NCBI GenBank assembly: GCA_902806105.1
Contig: CADCVI010000068.1
Coordinates: 1-13,319, forward strand
Source: an uncultured Rubrobacteraceae bacterium
GTDB taxonomy: Bacteria > Actinomycetota > Rubrobacteria > Rubrobacterales > Rubrobacteraceae
Direction: 5' to 3'
Length of the DNA: 13,319 bases
This document shows positions 7,459-13,319 of the stretch, one piece after another (the first letter of the stretch is position 1; each line of letters begins with the position of its first letter). A model generated the notes under the pieces. That model worked only from the letters and a program-made list of their open reading frames with translations, made no database searches and was not told the DNA's origin. A program made the translations under genes and the position numbers.

Positions 7459-9012
7459 CTAGAACCTCTCGACCACCGTGCGGGCGAGCATGTGTAGCGG
7501 AAGGTAGTCCGGGCCGCCGGCCTTGGAGTCGGTGCCGGAGAGGCCCATGCCCCCGAAGGGCTGGACGCCGACCAGAGCCCCGGTTATGCCCCGGTTGAAG
7601 TAGACGTTGCCGGCCTTGAACTCCTGGCGGGCGCGTTCGAGGTGCTCGCGGTTCTTCGAGTAGACGCCACCGGTGAGGCCGTAGGGATTGTCGTTGGCTA
7701 TGTTCAGGGCGTCGTCGAAGTCGCGGGCGCGGATAACGGTGAGGACGGGGCCGAAGATCTCCTCCTGCGCGATCCTCGCCCCCCGGTCGACGCCGGCGTA
7801 GATCGTGGGCGGGACGAAGTAGCCGTTCTTCGGGTCGCCGGGGTCCTCGCCGAGGACGCGTTCGCCCTCCTGCTTGCCGGTGTCGATGTATCCCGAGACC
7901 TTCTCGAACTGCGGCTCGCTTATGACCGGCCCGACGTTCACGTCGGCGGACTCCGGAGCCCCTATCTTTAGCGCTCTGGCCCGCTCGACCACCTTGGACA
8001 GGACCTCGTCGTAGACGTCGGCGTGCAGGATGGCCCGGCTGGCGGCGCTGCACTTCTGGCCCGAGTAGCCGTAGGCGCTCTTGACGATGTCGGCGGCGGC
8101 GGAGTCGAGGTCTGCGGAGTCGTCTATCACCATGGCATCCTTGCCGCCCATCTCGGCGATGACCCGCTTGATCCAGCGCTGCTTCTCTATCTGCCTTGCG
8201 GCGAGCTCGTTGATCCGGAGGCCCGTCTTCATGGAACCGGTGAACGAGATGAACCGCGTCCTCGGGTCGGAGACGAGGTAGTCCCCGATCTCGGAGCCGT
8301 ACCCGGGCAGGTAGCTCATCACCCCGTCGGGCACCCCGGCTTCTTCGAAGATCTCCGCGACGAGCGAGCCCGTGATCGGGGTGAACTCCGAGGGCTTCAT
8401 GATGACGGTGTTCCCTGCCACGAGCGCGGCGCTCGCCATGCCGGTCAGGATGGCCGTCGGGAAGTTCCACGGAGCTATGACGACCCCTACCCCCATCGGC
8501 TGGTAGGAGTAACGGCTCTCTTCCCCGGGGATGGCGTAGATCGGCACCCCGTCCTTGAGCCTGAGCATCTCTCGGGCGTAGTACTCCAGGAAATCTATGG
8601 CCTCCGCTACCTGCGCGTCGGCCTCGGACCAGGGCTTGCCGCCCTCGTAGGCCTCCCAGGCCAGAAGCTCGAACTTCCTGCGCCGCATCGCGCCGGCGGC
8701 CCTCAGCATGATCCTGGCCCGCGCCTCCGGCGCCGTCCGGCTCCACGGTCCGAAGGCCTCCGTCGCCGTTTGGAGCGCCATGTCCGCCTCGCGCTCGGTG
8801 GCCCTCCCCGCACGCCCAACAACCCTGGACGGCTCCGACGGGTCCACGGACTCTATCTCCCCGTCCGTCTCGATCCGCCTGCCGCCGATGATGAGCGGAT
8901 AACTCCCTCCGAGGGAGCCCCCGACCGTCGAGAGGGCGGCGCGCATCTTCTCCCGTACCCCCTCGTCCGACCAGTCCTGGTACTTCTCGTTCTCGTAGGG
9001 TATGAGTCCCAC
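7459..9012 (-). CDS. pruA: 1-pyrroline-5-carboxylate dehydrogenase (L-glutamate gamma-semialdehyde dehydrogenase)
   Basis: Second step of proline catabolism: oxidises glutamate semialdehyde to glutamate with NAD+. Seen: 517 residues, the usual length for the stand-alone enzyme. Aldehyde dehydrogenase landmarks in order: APWNFPTAI and NTVIMKPSEFTP (cofactor binding), FTGSMKTG, EMGGKD with general base Glu287, GYSGQKCSAASR with nucleophile Cys321, EEIFGPVLTV, and the C-terminal FNRGITGALVGVQPFGGMGLSGTDSKAGG. The two catalytic positions are within one residue of those I recall for the Thermus enzyme (Glu288, Cys322). The substrate-type residues and the C-terminal block are typical of the PruA/RocA group. 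Start: GTG at 9012 with GGGAGGA upstream. The gap to the proline dehydrogenase stop is 25 bp, so the two form an operon and may pass the intermediate on to each other. Confidence 0.96.
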   Translation of the reverse strand: MGLIPYENEKYQDWSDEGVREKMRAALSTVGGSLGGSYPLIIGGRRIETDGEIESVDPSEPSRVVGRAGRATEREADMALQTATEAFGPWSRTAPEARARIMLRAAGAMRRRKFELLAWEAYEGGKPWSEADAQVAEAIDFLEYYAREMLRLKDGVPIYAIPGEESRYSYQPMGVGVVIAPWNFPTAILTGMASAALVAGNTVIMKPSEFTPITGSLVAEIFEEAGVPDGVMSYLPGYGSEIGDYLVSDPRTRFISFTGSMKTGLRINELAARQIEKQRWIKRVIAEMGGKDAMVIDDSADLDSAAADIVKSAYGYSGQKCSAASRAILHADVYDEVLSKVVERARALKIGAPESADVNVGPVISEPQFEKVSGYIDTGKQEGERVLGEDPGDPKNGYFVPPTIYAGVDRGARIAQEEIFGPVLTVIRARDFDDALNIANDNPYGLTGGVYSKNREHLERARQEFKAGNVYFNRGITGALVGVQPFGGMGLSGTDSKAGGPDYLPLHMLARTVVERF

Positions 9013-9037
9013 GGCTTCCTCCCGGTTCTCCTGGCGT

Positions 9038-10003
9038 TTAACGCTTGATGAGGCCCAGGACGCCGCCGACGACGTCCTGGGCTACGTACCTGGCTATCTT
9101 CGGGTTCTCCTTTAGCCTGCGCGTCGAGTACTCGTACCAGTCCTTGCCGAACGGCACGTACACCCGAACCTTCTGCCCGGCCTCGACGAGTATGCGCCGC
9201 AACTGCTCGTCCACCCCGAGGAGCATCTGGAACTCGTAGCCGTCCCCGGGGAGCCCCAGCTCGTGGGCGACCCTGAGCGCGTGCCACACGAGGTACTCGT
9301 CGTGCGTGGCGACCCCGACGTAGCAGCCAGCCCGCATGAGCTTCTCCAGGAGGAGGACGAAGTTCTGCCGGACGGTGTCGAAGCCCTTGTAGGCGATCTC
9401 GCGGCGCTCGACGTAGATGCCCTTGCAAAGACGCACCGAGACCCCGGCCTCGGCGAGGGCTTCTACGTCCCCGAGGCTCCGCCTGAGGTAGGCCTGCACG
9501 ACGGCTCCGGTGTTCTCGTGCCGCTCGTGCATGTCGTGGACGAGCCGGAGCGTGCGCTCCGTGTGCGCGGAGCCCTCCATGTCGACCCGTACGAAACGCC
9601 CCCGCTCCTTCGCGTAGACGATCACCTCCTCCAGGTTGCTCCTGCAAAGCCCCTCGTCGAGGTCGAGCCCGAGCCCGGTGAGCTTCACGGAGATGCCGCT
9701 CCCGAGGCCGTTGGCCACTATGGCGTCGACGACGCTTTTGTACTGCTCCAGCTTCCCCGTGGCGTCGGCGCGGTCCTTCGTGGACTCCCCGAGCACGTCG
9801 AGCGTGGCGACGCAACCTTGCTTGTTGAGGTCTCTGACCGTGTCGACCGCCTCGCGCAGGCTGTCGCCGGCCATGTATCGGCGGGAGATCCTGCGCACCA
9901 CCGGACGGGGTATCACCGGCACGGAGTTCGCTATTGCCCTGTCCACTATCCCCACGCTCGAAGCCTTCCTGTGTACGGACGCCTTCTTCCCCTGATCCAG
10001 CAT
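9038..10003 (-). CDS. putA: Proline dehydrogenase (FAD-dependent, monofunctional)
   Basis: Oxidises L-proline to 1-pyrroline-5-carboxylate, passing electrons via FAD to the quinone pool at the membrane. Seen: 321 residues, a (beta/alpha)8 barrel protein close in length to the monofunctional Thermus type (about 307). Motifs: RRYMAGDSL, VATLDVLGES, ISVKLTGLGLDLDE, FVRVDMEGSAHTE, VVQAYLRRS, VRLCKGIYVE, GVATHDEYLV, YEFQMLLGV, VYVPFGKDWYEYS and the substrate-carboxylate arginine pair RR at residues 295-296. The symbol is given in the loose sense used for stand-alone ProDH; prodH or fadM are also used. Start: ATG at 10003 has only a weak ribosome site. A GTG 16 codons further in (9955), behind AGGAAGG, is a serious alternative and would still include the whole barrel. 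Confidence 0.95.
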   Translation of the reverse strand: MLDQGKKASVHRKASSVGIVDRAIANSVPVIPRPVVRRISRRYMAGDSLREAVDTVRDLNKQGCVATLDVLGESTKDRADATGKLEQYKSVVDAIVANGLGSGISVKLTGLGLDLDEGLCRSNLEEVIVYAKERGRFVRVDMEGSAHTERTLRLVHDMHERHENTGAVVQAYLRRSLGDVEALAEAGVSVRLCKGIYVERREIAYKGFDTVRQNFVLLLEKLMRAGCYVGVATHDEYLVWHALRVAHELGLPGDGYEFQMLLGVDEQLRRILVEAGQKVRVYVPFGKDWYEYSTRRLKENPKIARYVAQDVVGGVLGLIKR

Positions 10004-10054
10004 TCTAACCGAAGCCCTGGCAGGCTATCGCCGCCTCACCCACCCGCTTCGCCC

Positions 10055-10074
10055 CGAACAAGCATCGTCGAACA
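10055..10074. repeat. CGAACA direct repeat upstream of proline dehydrogenase
   Basis: CGAACA occurs at 10055-10060 and again at 10069-10074, a 14-bp period, about 52-70 bp upstream of the proline dehydrogenase start. It may be a regulator's binding half-sites. It is not an inverted LexA-type box. Chance is possible. Confidence 0.25.
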
Positions 10075-10141
10075 TTCACATCCGCAACCCTTTTTGTTAT
10101 CATTCTGGCGACAATCCTGGCTACGGGTGGTGGACGGGATT

Positions 10142-10160
10142 ATCGGCCTCTAGGGCCGAT
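10142..10160. repeat. Perfect 7-bp inverted repeat upstream of arsR
   Basis: ATCGGCC at 10142-10148 and GGCCGAT at 10154-10160 flank a 5-nt loop, followed on the plus strand by a T-rich stretch (GTTTTGTACTTTTG). This looks like an intrinsic terminator pointing right, yet no plus-strand gene precedes it. It may protect the arsR promoter from readthrough or act as an operator in the divergent region. Confidence 0.4.
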
Positions 10161-10175
10161 GTTTTGTACTTTTGA

Positions 10176-10187
10176 ACCGTATACGGT
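10176..10187. promoter_or_regulatory. Candidate ArsR operator palindrome
   Basis: ACCGTATACGGT is a perfect 12-bp palindrome, 47 bp upstream of the arsR ATG and just before the likely -10. The position and dyad symmetry fit self-repression by the ArsR dimer. It is AT-rich at its centre, unlike most of the window. Binding is inferred. Confidence 0.45.
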
Positions 10188-10203
10188 GGGACGCGTCCGG
10201 GTG

Positions 10204-10209
10204 TATAGT
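10204..10209 (+). promoter_or_regulatory. Candidate -10 element of the arsR promoter
   Basis: TATAGT preceded directly by TG lies 25 bp before the arsR ATG. A TTGAAC that could be a -35 lies 26 bp upstream, which is too far for a normal promoter. So either the -35 is weak or spacing is altered as in some metal-controlled promoters. Confidence 0.4.
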
Positions 10210-10234
10210 GTGCGGGACGTGAAAGGAGCTACAC

Positions 10235-10615
10235 ATGCAGCAAGAAGTTACCGAAAGAGATGCTCTGGCCGGGATTATGGTCGGACGAGAGAGTGAGGAG
10301 ATGTGCCTCCTGGCACGCTTCTTCAACGGTTTCGCGAACTCGACGCGGCTCTCCATCCTGTTGCTGCTGGCGCGGCGCGGCGAGACCAAGGTAGGTGACC
10401 TGGTCAACGAGCTAGGCGCCCCGCAGCCCCGCATCTCTGACCACCTGCGCTGCCTCTCGTGGTGCGGCTACGTGCGGGTGAGACGAGAGGGCCGCAACGC
10501 CTACTACTCCGTCGCGGACGACCGGGTGTTGCAGATTCTGAACCTCGGCGAGTCGCTGCTGCGGGACAACCTGGAGCACGTCGAGGCCTGCGAGACTACC
10601 AGGAAGGACTGGTAG
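10235..10615 (+). CDS. ArsR/SmtB-family metalloregulatory repressor with CmtR-like cysteines
   Basis: Dimeric winged-helix repressor that releases DNA on binding a metal or thiol ligand. Seen: 126 residues. The winged helix includes FANSTRLSILLLLARRGETKVGDLVNELGAPQPRISDHLRCLSWCGYVRVRREGRNAYYSV. Cysteines lie at 24, 73, 77 and 119. HLRCLSWCGYV in the recognition helix resembles HLSCLRGCG of mycobacterial CmtR, whose Cd/Pb ligands are Cys57, Cys61 and Cys102. The spacings of 4 and 42 here compare with 4 and 41 there, so a soft-metal (Cd, Pb or Hg) sensor is the best inference. A redox or organomercury role is also possible. Start: ATG 10235 with AAAGGAG at 6 bp, a strong site. The upstream palindrome is its likely operator. 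The thioredoxin-fold gene follows at once. Confidence 0.93.
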   Translation: MQQEVTERDALAGIMVGRESEEMCLLARFFNGFANSTRLSILLLLARRGETKVGDLVNELGAPQPRISDHLRCLSWCGYVRVRREGRNAYYSVADDRVLQILNLGESLLRDNLEHVEACETTRKDW

Positions 10616-10622
10616 CCGCACC

Positions 10623-10937
10623 CTGCGAATCGAGCTTCTGTACTTCGAGGGCTGCCCCGGGGCGGCGTCGGCCCTGAGCGCCATCGAGAGCGTGGTCGCG
10701 GAGGGTGCGCTCCGGGCCGACGTGGCGAGCGTCAGGGTAGTCGCAAGCGACCATCCAGGTTTCTCCGGCAGCCCGACCGTGCTCGTGGACGGCGAGGATC
10801 CCTTCCTGGCCTCGCGCGTCGACGGCCTGAGCTGCCGGCTCTACGCCACCCCCGAGGGCCCGAGGAACTCCCCTACCGAGGCCATGCTCCGGGCAGCGTT
10901 CGGGCAGCGAGGGATGGTTCAGGCCGAGGCCTTGTAG
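10623..10937 (+). CDS. Small thioredoxin-fold protein (YFEGCP / GSPTVLVDGxDPF family), start uncertain
   Basis: Seen: about 104 residues. IELLYFEGCPGA near the N-terminus puts a single cysteine where thioredoxins have their first active-site Cys (C-P-x-x, no second Cys). Later come FSGSPTVLVDGEDPF with the cis-Pro loop, then GLSCRLYATPEG and PTEAMLRAAF. Known: such small proteins are common in actinobacteria next to ArsR or mercury-type genes and are often labelled thioredoxin-like or alkylmercury-lyase-like; the function is unclear. Odd: no ATG, GTG or TTG lies in frame before the cysteine. The frame begins after the arsR stop, and CTG at 10623 fits the family N-terminus. The first GTG (10692) would delete the active site. 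AGGAAGG at the arsR 3' end lies 15 bp before this CTG. The 3' end overlaps the convergent GST gene by 19 bp. Confidence 0.7.
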   Translation: MRIELLYFEGCPGAASALSAIESVVAEGALRADVASVRVVASDHPGFSGSPTVLVDGEDPFLASRVDGLSCRLYATPEGPRNSPTEAMLRAAFGQRGMVQAEAL

Positions 10938-11512
10938 CTCTCGCGGCCTTCTACCCGCTCTACCCACGCCTCGACGTTCGGGTAGTCGGCGAGGGAGGGG
11001 GCATCCCCTCCTTCGAGCTCGCGCAGCCGGGCAAAGTTGCCCGCGTGGGCGATGTCCGCGAGGGAGAAGCTCCCCGCCAGGTACTCGCGGTCCTTCAGTC
11101 CCTCGTCCAGCCTGCGAAGGGTCGCCTTGAGCTTCTCCCTTGCCTCCGAGATGCGCTCCTCGGAGAAGCCCCGCTCGCGACCCATCGTCGAGACGAAGAC
11201 CTGCGGGTAGAAGTCGCTGTCGGCCTGGGCCATCCAGATTCTGGCGTAAGCTCGAGCTTTCGGGTCCTCGGGCAGCAGCTTGGGCTCCTCGAAGACCTCG
11301 TCGAGAAACTGGTTGACGACGTTCGACTCGTAGAGCACGTCCCCGTCGACGATCACGACCGGAACCTTACCGGTCGGGCTCACCGAGAGAAACTCCTCGG
11401 ACTTGTTCTCGAGGTCTACCTCGCGAGTCTCGAAGCCTACGCCCTTCTCGTGCAGGACCATCCTGGTCCGCCATGCGTAGGGTCACCTCTGGGTGTTGTA
11501 CAGCCTGATCAT
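10919..11512 (-). CDS. Glutathione S-transferase-fold protein with in-frame TGA at the catalytic position (candidate selenoprotein)
   Basis: Seen: from ATG 11512, with GGAGG 5 bp upstream, the gene reads MIRLYNTQR, then TGA (11485-11483), then PYAWRTRMVLHEKGVGFET. The thioredoxin-like domain continues with VSPTGKVPVVIVDGDVLYESN, which holds the cis-Pro and glutathione-contact residues. A helical C-terminal domain ends YPNVEAWVERVEGRESYKASA. Total 197 residues counting the TGA codon, normal for a GST. The TGA sits where GSTs of the beta, omega or SspA type have their catalytic Cys or Ser before Pro. Starting instead at Met18 (11461) would remove the first strand and the active site and leave the good ribosome site unused. 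Decoding as selenocysteine is supported by the hairpin listed separately; a nonsense mutation of TGC or TGT is the alternative. Substrate unknown. The 3' end overlaps the thioredoxin-fold gene tail to tail. Confidence 0.8.
11452..11471 (-). promoter_or_regulatory. SECIS-like hairpin after the GST TGA codon
   Basis: On the minus strand GGACC (11469-11465) and GGTCC (11459-11455) form a perfect 5-bp stem around the loop AGGAU. Two more pairs (GC/GC) form if U11454 is bulged. The extended stem begins 11 nt after the TGA, and the loop begins 18 nt after it. Known: E. coli fdhF SECIS has an 11-nt spacing, an AGGUCU loop and a bulged U (there on the 5' side). Here the bulge is on the 3' side, a difference. 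Function is inferred. Confidence 0.5.
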
Positions 11513-11730
11513 CGTTGCCTCCGGTCTCTTACAAACAGGGAGCCGATGCTACCACAGCCCCCACCGCCAGCGGCCCGACGCCCCCTACCTGCCCCACGAA
11601 AACGGCACCTGGTAACCCTTGCGCCGCCCCACCCCCGAAGAACTTCCAAGCTCGCCGGGGACGCGTGGGGGCCGGGTCTCGTAGCCGCGATCCTATAGCC
11701 CCATCGAGGGTTACAACTGGGAATCTTGCT
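11513..11730. other. Short intergenic region upstream of the GST gene
   Basis: 218 bp between two same-direction genes with no recognisable coding. On the minus strand TAGCAT near 11543-11548 is a possible -10 for the GST gene, about 30 bp before its ATG. No good -35 is seen. Confidence 0.3.
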
Positions 11731-12663
11731 TTATCGTCCGAGGGGCAGCAGGTCGAGGGCGAACAAGTCCTCGCTCGCCGTCATGAACAGGCGCGAGCCG
11801 TTCGTGCCCCCAAAGGTGCAGTTGGAGCACGTCAGCGGGGTCGGGATGTGGGCGAGAAGCTCGCCGCTGTCCGAGAACACCTGCACCCCGCTCCCCGAGC
11901 TCGAGTAGACCCAGCCGCGATCGTCGATGCAGAAGCCGTCGGGGACGCCGGGCTCGACCTCCCGGAACAGCCGCCGGTTTCGGAGGGCTCTCCCATCTTC
12001 CACGTCGAAGGCGTAGATGCCGTGGAGACCGTCCTCACGCTTGGCGCGCGAGGTATCGGAGACGTACAGCACGCGGCCGTCCGGCGAGAAGGCCAGACCG
12101 TTCGGCTGCTCGAAGTCAGCGGCGCGGAGCAGCGTGCCGTCCGCGGGGTCGAAGCGGTAGACGCTGCGGTGGGAGAGTTCCGGGGTAGCAGGGTAGCCCT
12201 GGTCCGGGTTGGTGATGCCGAACGTCGGATCGGAGAACCAGATCGCGCCGTCCGGCGCCACGGTCAGGTCGTTGGGGGAGTTGAACCGCCGGCCCTCGTA
12301 GCGGTCCACGAGGACGACGACCTCGCCGTCGTCCTCCGTGCGGCTGATACAGCGCCGTCCGTGCTCGCAGTGGATCAGGCGTCCTTCGGGGTCCACCGCG
12401 TTGCCGTTGGCGAAGGAGCTGGGCGCGCGCAGTACGGAGACGCCACCCTGCTCGCTCCACCGCAGGATGCTGTCGTTCTCGACGTCGCTCCAGACCAGGC
12501 AGTTCTCCCGCGGCCACCAGGCGGGCCCTTCGGTCCAGCGGCCCCCGTCAGAGAGGTGCAGCAGGCGCGAGTCGGGCCCCAGAACCTTCCGGAAACGCTC
12601 GTCGAGGACGGAGATCCGCCCGGAGTCGTTTGCGGTTCCCTCGTGGCCGTCGTGGTCGCTCAT
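11731..12663 (-). CDS. SMP-30/gluconolactonase/LRE-family lactonase
   Basis: Hydrolyses sugar lactones (gluconolactone-like) using one divalent metal in a six-bladed beta-propeller. Seen: 310 residues, the family's usual length. TEGPAWW gives metal ligand Glu45, FNSPNDLTVAPDGAIWFSDPTFG contains Asn131, QPNGLAFSPDGRVLYVSDTS contains Asn188 and metal ligand Asp203, and VPDGFCIDDRGWVY is the next blade. These match the Glu, Asn and Asp positions known for the family. No signal peptide, so cytoplasmic. Start: ATG 12663 with GGGAGGA at 5 bp. Upstream in the same direction are remains of a short-chain dehydrogenase, so the pair may once have oxidised a sugar to its lactone and opened it. Exact substrate cannot be told. 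Confidence 0.92.
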   Translation of the reverse strand: MSDHDGHEGTANDSGRISVLDERFRKVLGPDSRLLHLSDGGRWTEGPAWWPRENCLVWSDVENDSILRWSEQGGVSVLRAPSSFANGNAVDPEGRLIHCEHGRRCISRTEDDGEVVVLVDRYEGRRFNSPNDLTVAPDGAIWFSDPTFGITNPDQGYPATPELSHRSVYRFDPADGTLLRAADFEQPNGLAFSPDGRVLYVSDTSRAKREDGLHGIYAFDVEDGRALRNRRLFREVEPGVPDGFCIDDRGWVYSSSGSGVQVFSDSGELLAHIPTPLTCSNCTFGGTNGSRLFMTASEDLFALDLLPLGR

Positions 12664-12824
12664 CGTCGTCCTCCCTACTCGAACCGGCGGAGTCTACGAG
12701 AGTACAGTACGGCTGCGCGACCGGCTGAGAAAAGCGTGACGGCCTGGTTGCACTTCCCCGGCTCGTCGAACAGGGCGCGAGCATCCCCCAAAAAGCCCGG
12801 TCGCTGAGCCCACAACCTCCTCCG

Positions 12825-13018
12825 GAGCGTTGCGCGGGCCACCTGAACCCCTACGTTGTCGAAGACGAGGTCCTCGCGCCCAGAGGCTCCTCGATGAACC
12901 GAGCGGCGTCCCTTGCATCCTCGTGCTCGTCGATGTCCGGAGATCAGGACCTCCGTGCCCTCCCGCAGAAGGAAACCGCCCAACCGATACCCCCGGCCCC
13001 CGCTGCTCGGAGAACATG
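12825..13018 (-). pseudogene. Short-chain dehydrogenase/reductase (SDR) remnant
   Basis: Seen: family pieces in the correct order but in different frames. HVLRAAGAGGIGWAV (13018-12974 region, ggtatcggt at 12991-12983) resembles the Rossmann TGxxxGIGxAV. FLLREGTEVLISG follows (12974-12936). DIDEHEDARDAARFIEEPLG (12937-12878) resembles the loop before the NNAG strand, and REDLVFDNVGVQVARATL (12878-12825) corresponds to DxLVNNAGxQ. Frames change at least three times and the stretch between the second and third pieces is too short, so a deletion also occurred. The catalytic Ser, YxxxK half is absent or unrecognisable between here and the SMP-30 gene. Inference: a decayed sugar or acyl dehydrogenase once upstream of the lactonase. 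Confidence 0.6.
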
Positions 13019-13319
13019 AGACGCGGGTGCCGAGCCGACAGGAACTGCATCTCGCTCTGACCGGCCGTGAGGTTACCGCGGTCGTGCTCGCGTCCCTCGC
13101 GTCCGGGTACCTCCAGGGAGGCTCAACCCCTTACTGGAGACGGCGAACACGCTCTGCCCGCACGCACCAAGCCACTCTTTCGTGAGAGCCGCGAAGCTCG
13201 CGAACGTCTCCCGCTCCGGTCTCGCGCCGGTGGCCCGTTACGCCTCCACCCCCGTCGCCACCGTTACCCGGCCCTCCTCGGTCGAACCCGCCCCGAAGCG
13301 CCCCACAGCCTGCTTTTTT
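13019..13319. other. Right-end region with no recognisable gene
   Basis: Only short open stretches occur on both strands. One minus-strand stretch entering from the right edge ends at a TAA at 13240-13238 and could be the end of a gene outside the window, but nothing in it is a recognisable motif. Given the decayed SDR beside it, this may be decayed coding sequence. Confidence 0.3.

Noticed and set aside
8023..9048. Long plus-strand open frame antisense to pruA
   Set aside because: Shadow of the P5C dehydrogenase gene, which has all its catalytic motifs on the other strand.
10055..10074. SOS (LexA) box upstream of proline dehydrogenase
   Set aside because: The CGAACA half-sites are direct repeats 14 bp apart, not the inverted CGAAC...GTTCG arrangement.
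10653..10655. Possible selenocysteine in the thioredoxin-fold protein next to the GST
   Set aside because: The active-site codon is a plain TGC cysteine codon, and no in-frame TGA occurs in the conserved part.
13310..13319. T-run at the right edge as a terminator
   Set aside because: No stable stem directly precedes it on the plus strand and the window ends there, so it cannot be judged.

Overview
The window is very GC-rich, uses GTG and TTG starts freely, and most starts sit behind strong purine-rich ribosome sites. This base composition and gene content (monofunctional ProDH plus P5C dehydrogenase, PrpE-type ligase, S9 peptidase, ArsR sensor) fit a high-GC actinobacterium. Rubrobacter or a relative is my best guess, from memory of protein style and not from a search. 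I see no phage, IS element, CRISPR array or rRNA, and no tRNA I could fold.

Layout. Minus strand, read right to left from 4695: propionyl-CoA synthetase (prpE), then 36 bp later an S9 prolyl-oligopeptidase-type peptidase, then a 311-bp gap and a secreted class A beta-lactamase-fold serine hydrolase that runs off the left edge. Plus strand, 5146-7434: a glutamate dehydrogenase pseudogene (large internal deletion, frameshift, stop), two tandem paralogous cyclic-nucleotide-binding-fold proteins without a DNA-binding domain, and a decayed Uma2-family gene. Minus strand, 10003-7459: proline dehydrogenase and 1-pyrroline-5-carboxylate dehydrogenase, a two-gene operon oxidising proline to glutamate. 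Plus strand, 10235-10937: an ArsR/SmtB repressor with CmtR-like cysteines, followed by a small thioredoxin-fold protein without a normal start codon. Minus strand, 11512-10919: a glutathione S-transferase-fold protein with an in-frame TGA at the catalytic Cys/Ser position. Minus strand, 12663-11731: an SMP-30/gluconolactonase, with remains of a short-chain dehydrogenase upstream (about 13018-12825).

How the parts relate. Proline catabolism yields glutamate, which a GDH would deaminate to 2-oxoglutarate; the local gdh copy cannot do this because the segment with the catalytic lysine is gone. PrpE activates propionate. The ArsR and thioredoxin-fold pair look like a metal or thiol-stress unit, and the GST is convergent with it, overlapping by 19 bp.

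The most notable observation is the GST gene. Its true start, behind a good ribosome site, lies 17 codons upstream of the ATG that a standard gene caller would choose. The intervening TGA falls exactly where the family has its catalytic Cys or Ser. A small hairpin with an AGGAU loop follows at the spacing expected of a bacterial SECIS element. It is a candidate selenocysteine-containing GST, with a simple nonsense mutation as the main rival. Other points are the cluster of decayed genes and the paired CNB proteins, which share a C-terminal tail and lack the phosphate-binding arginine.
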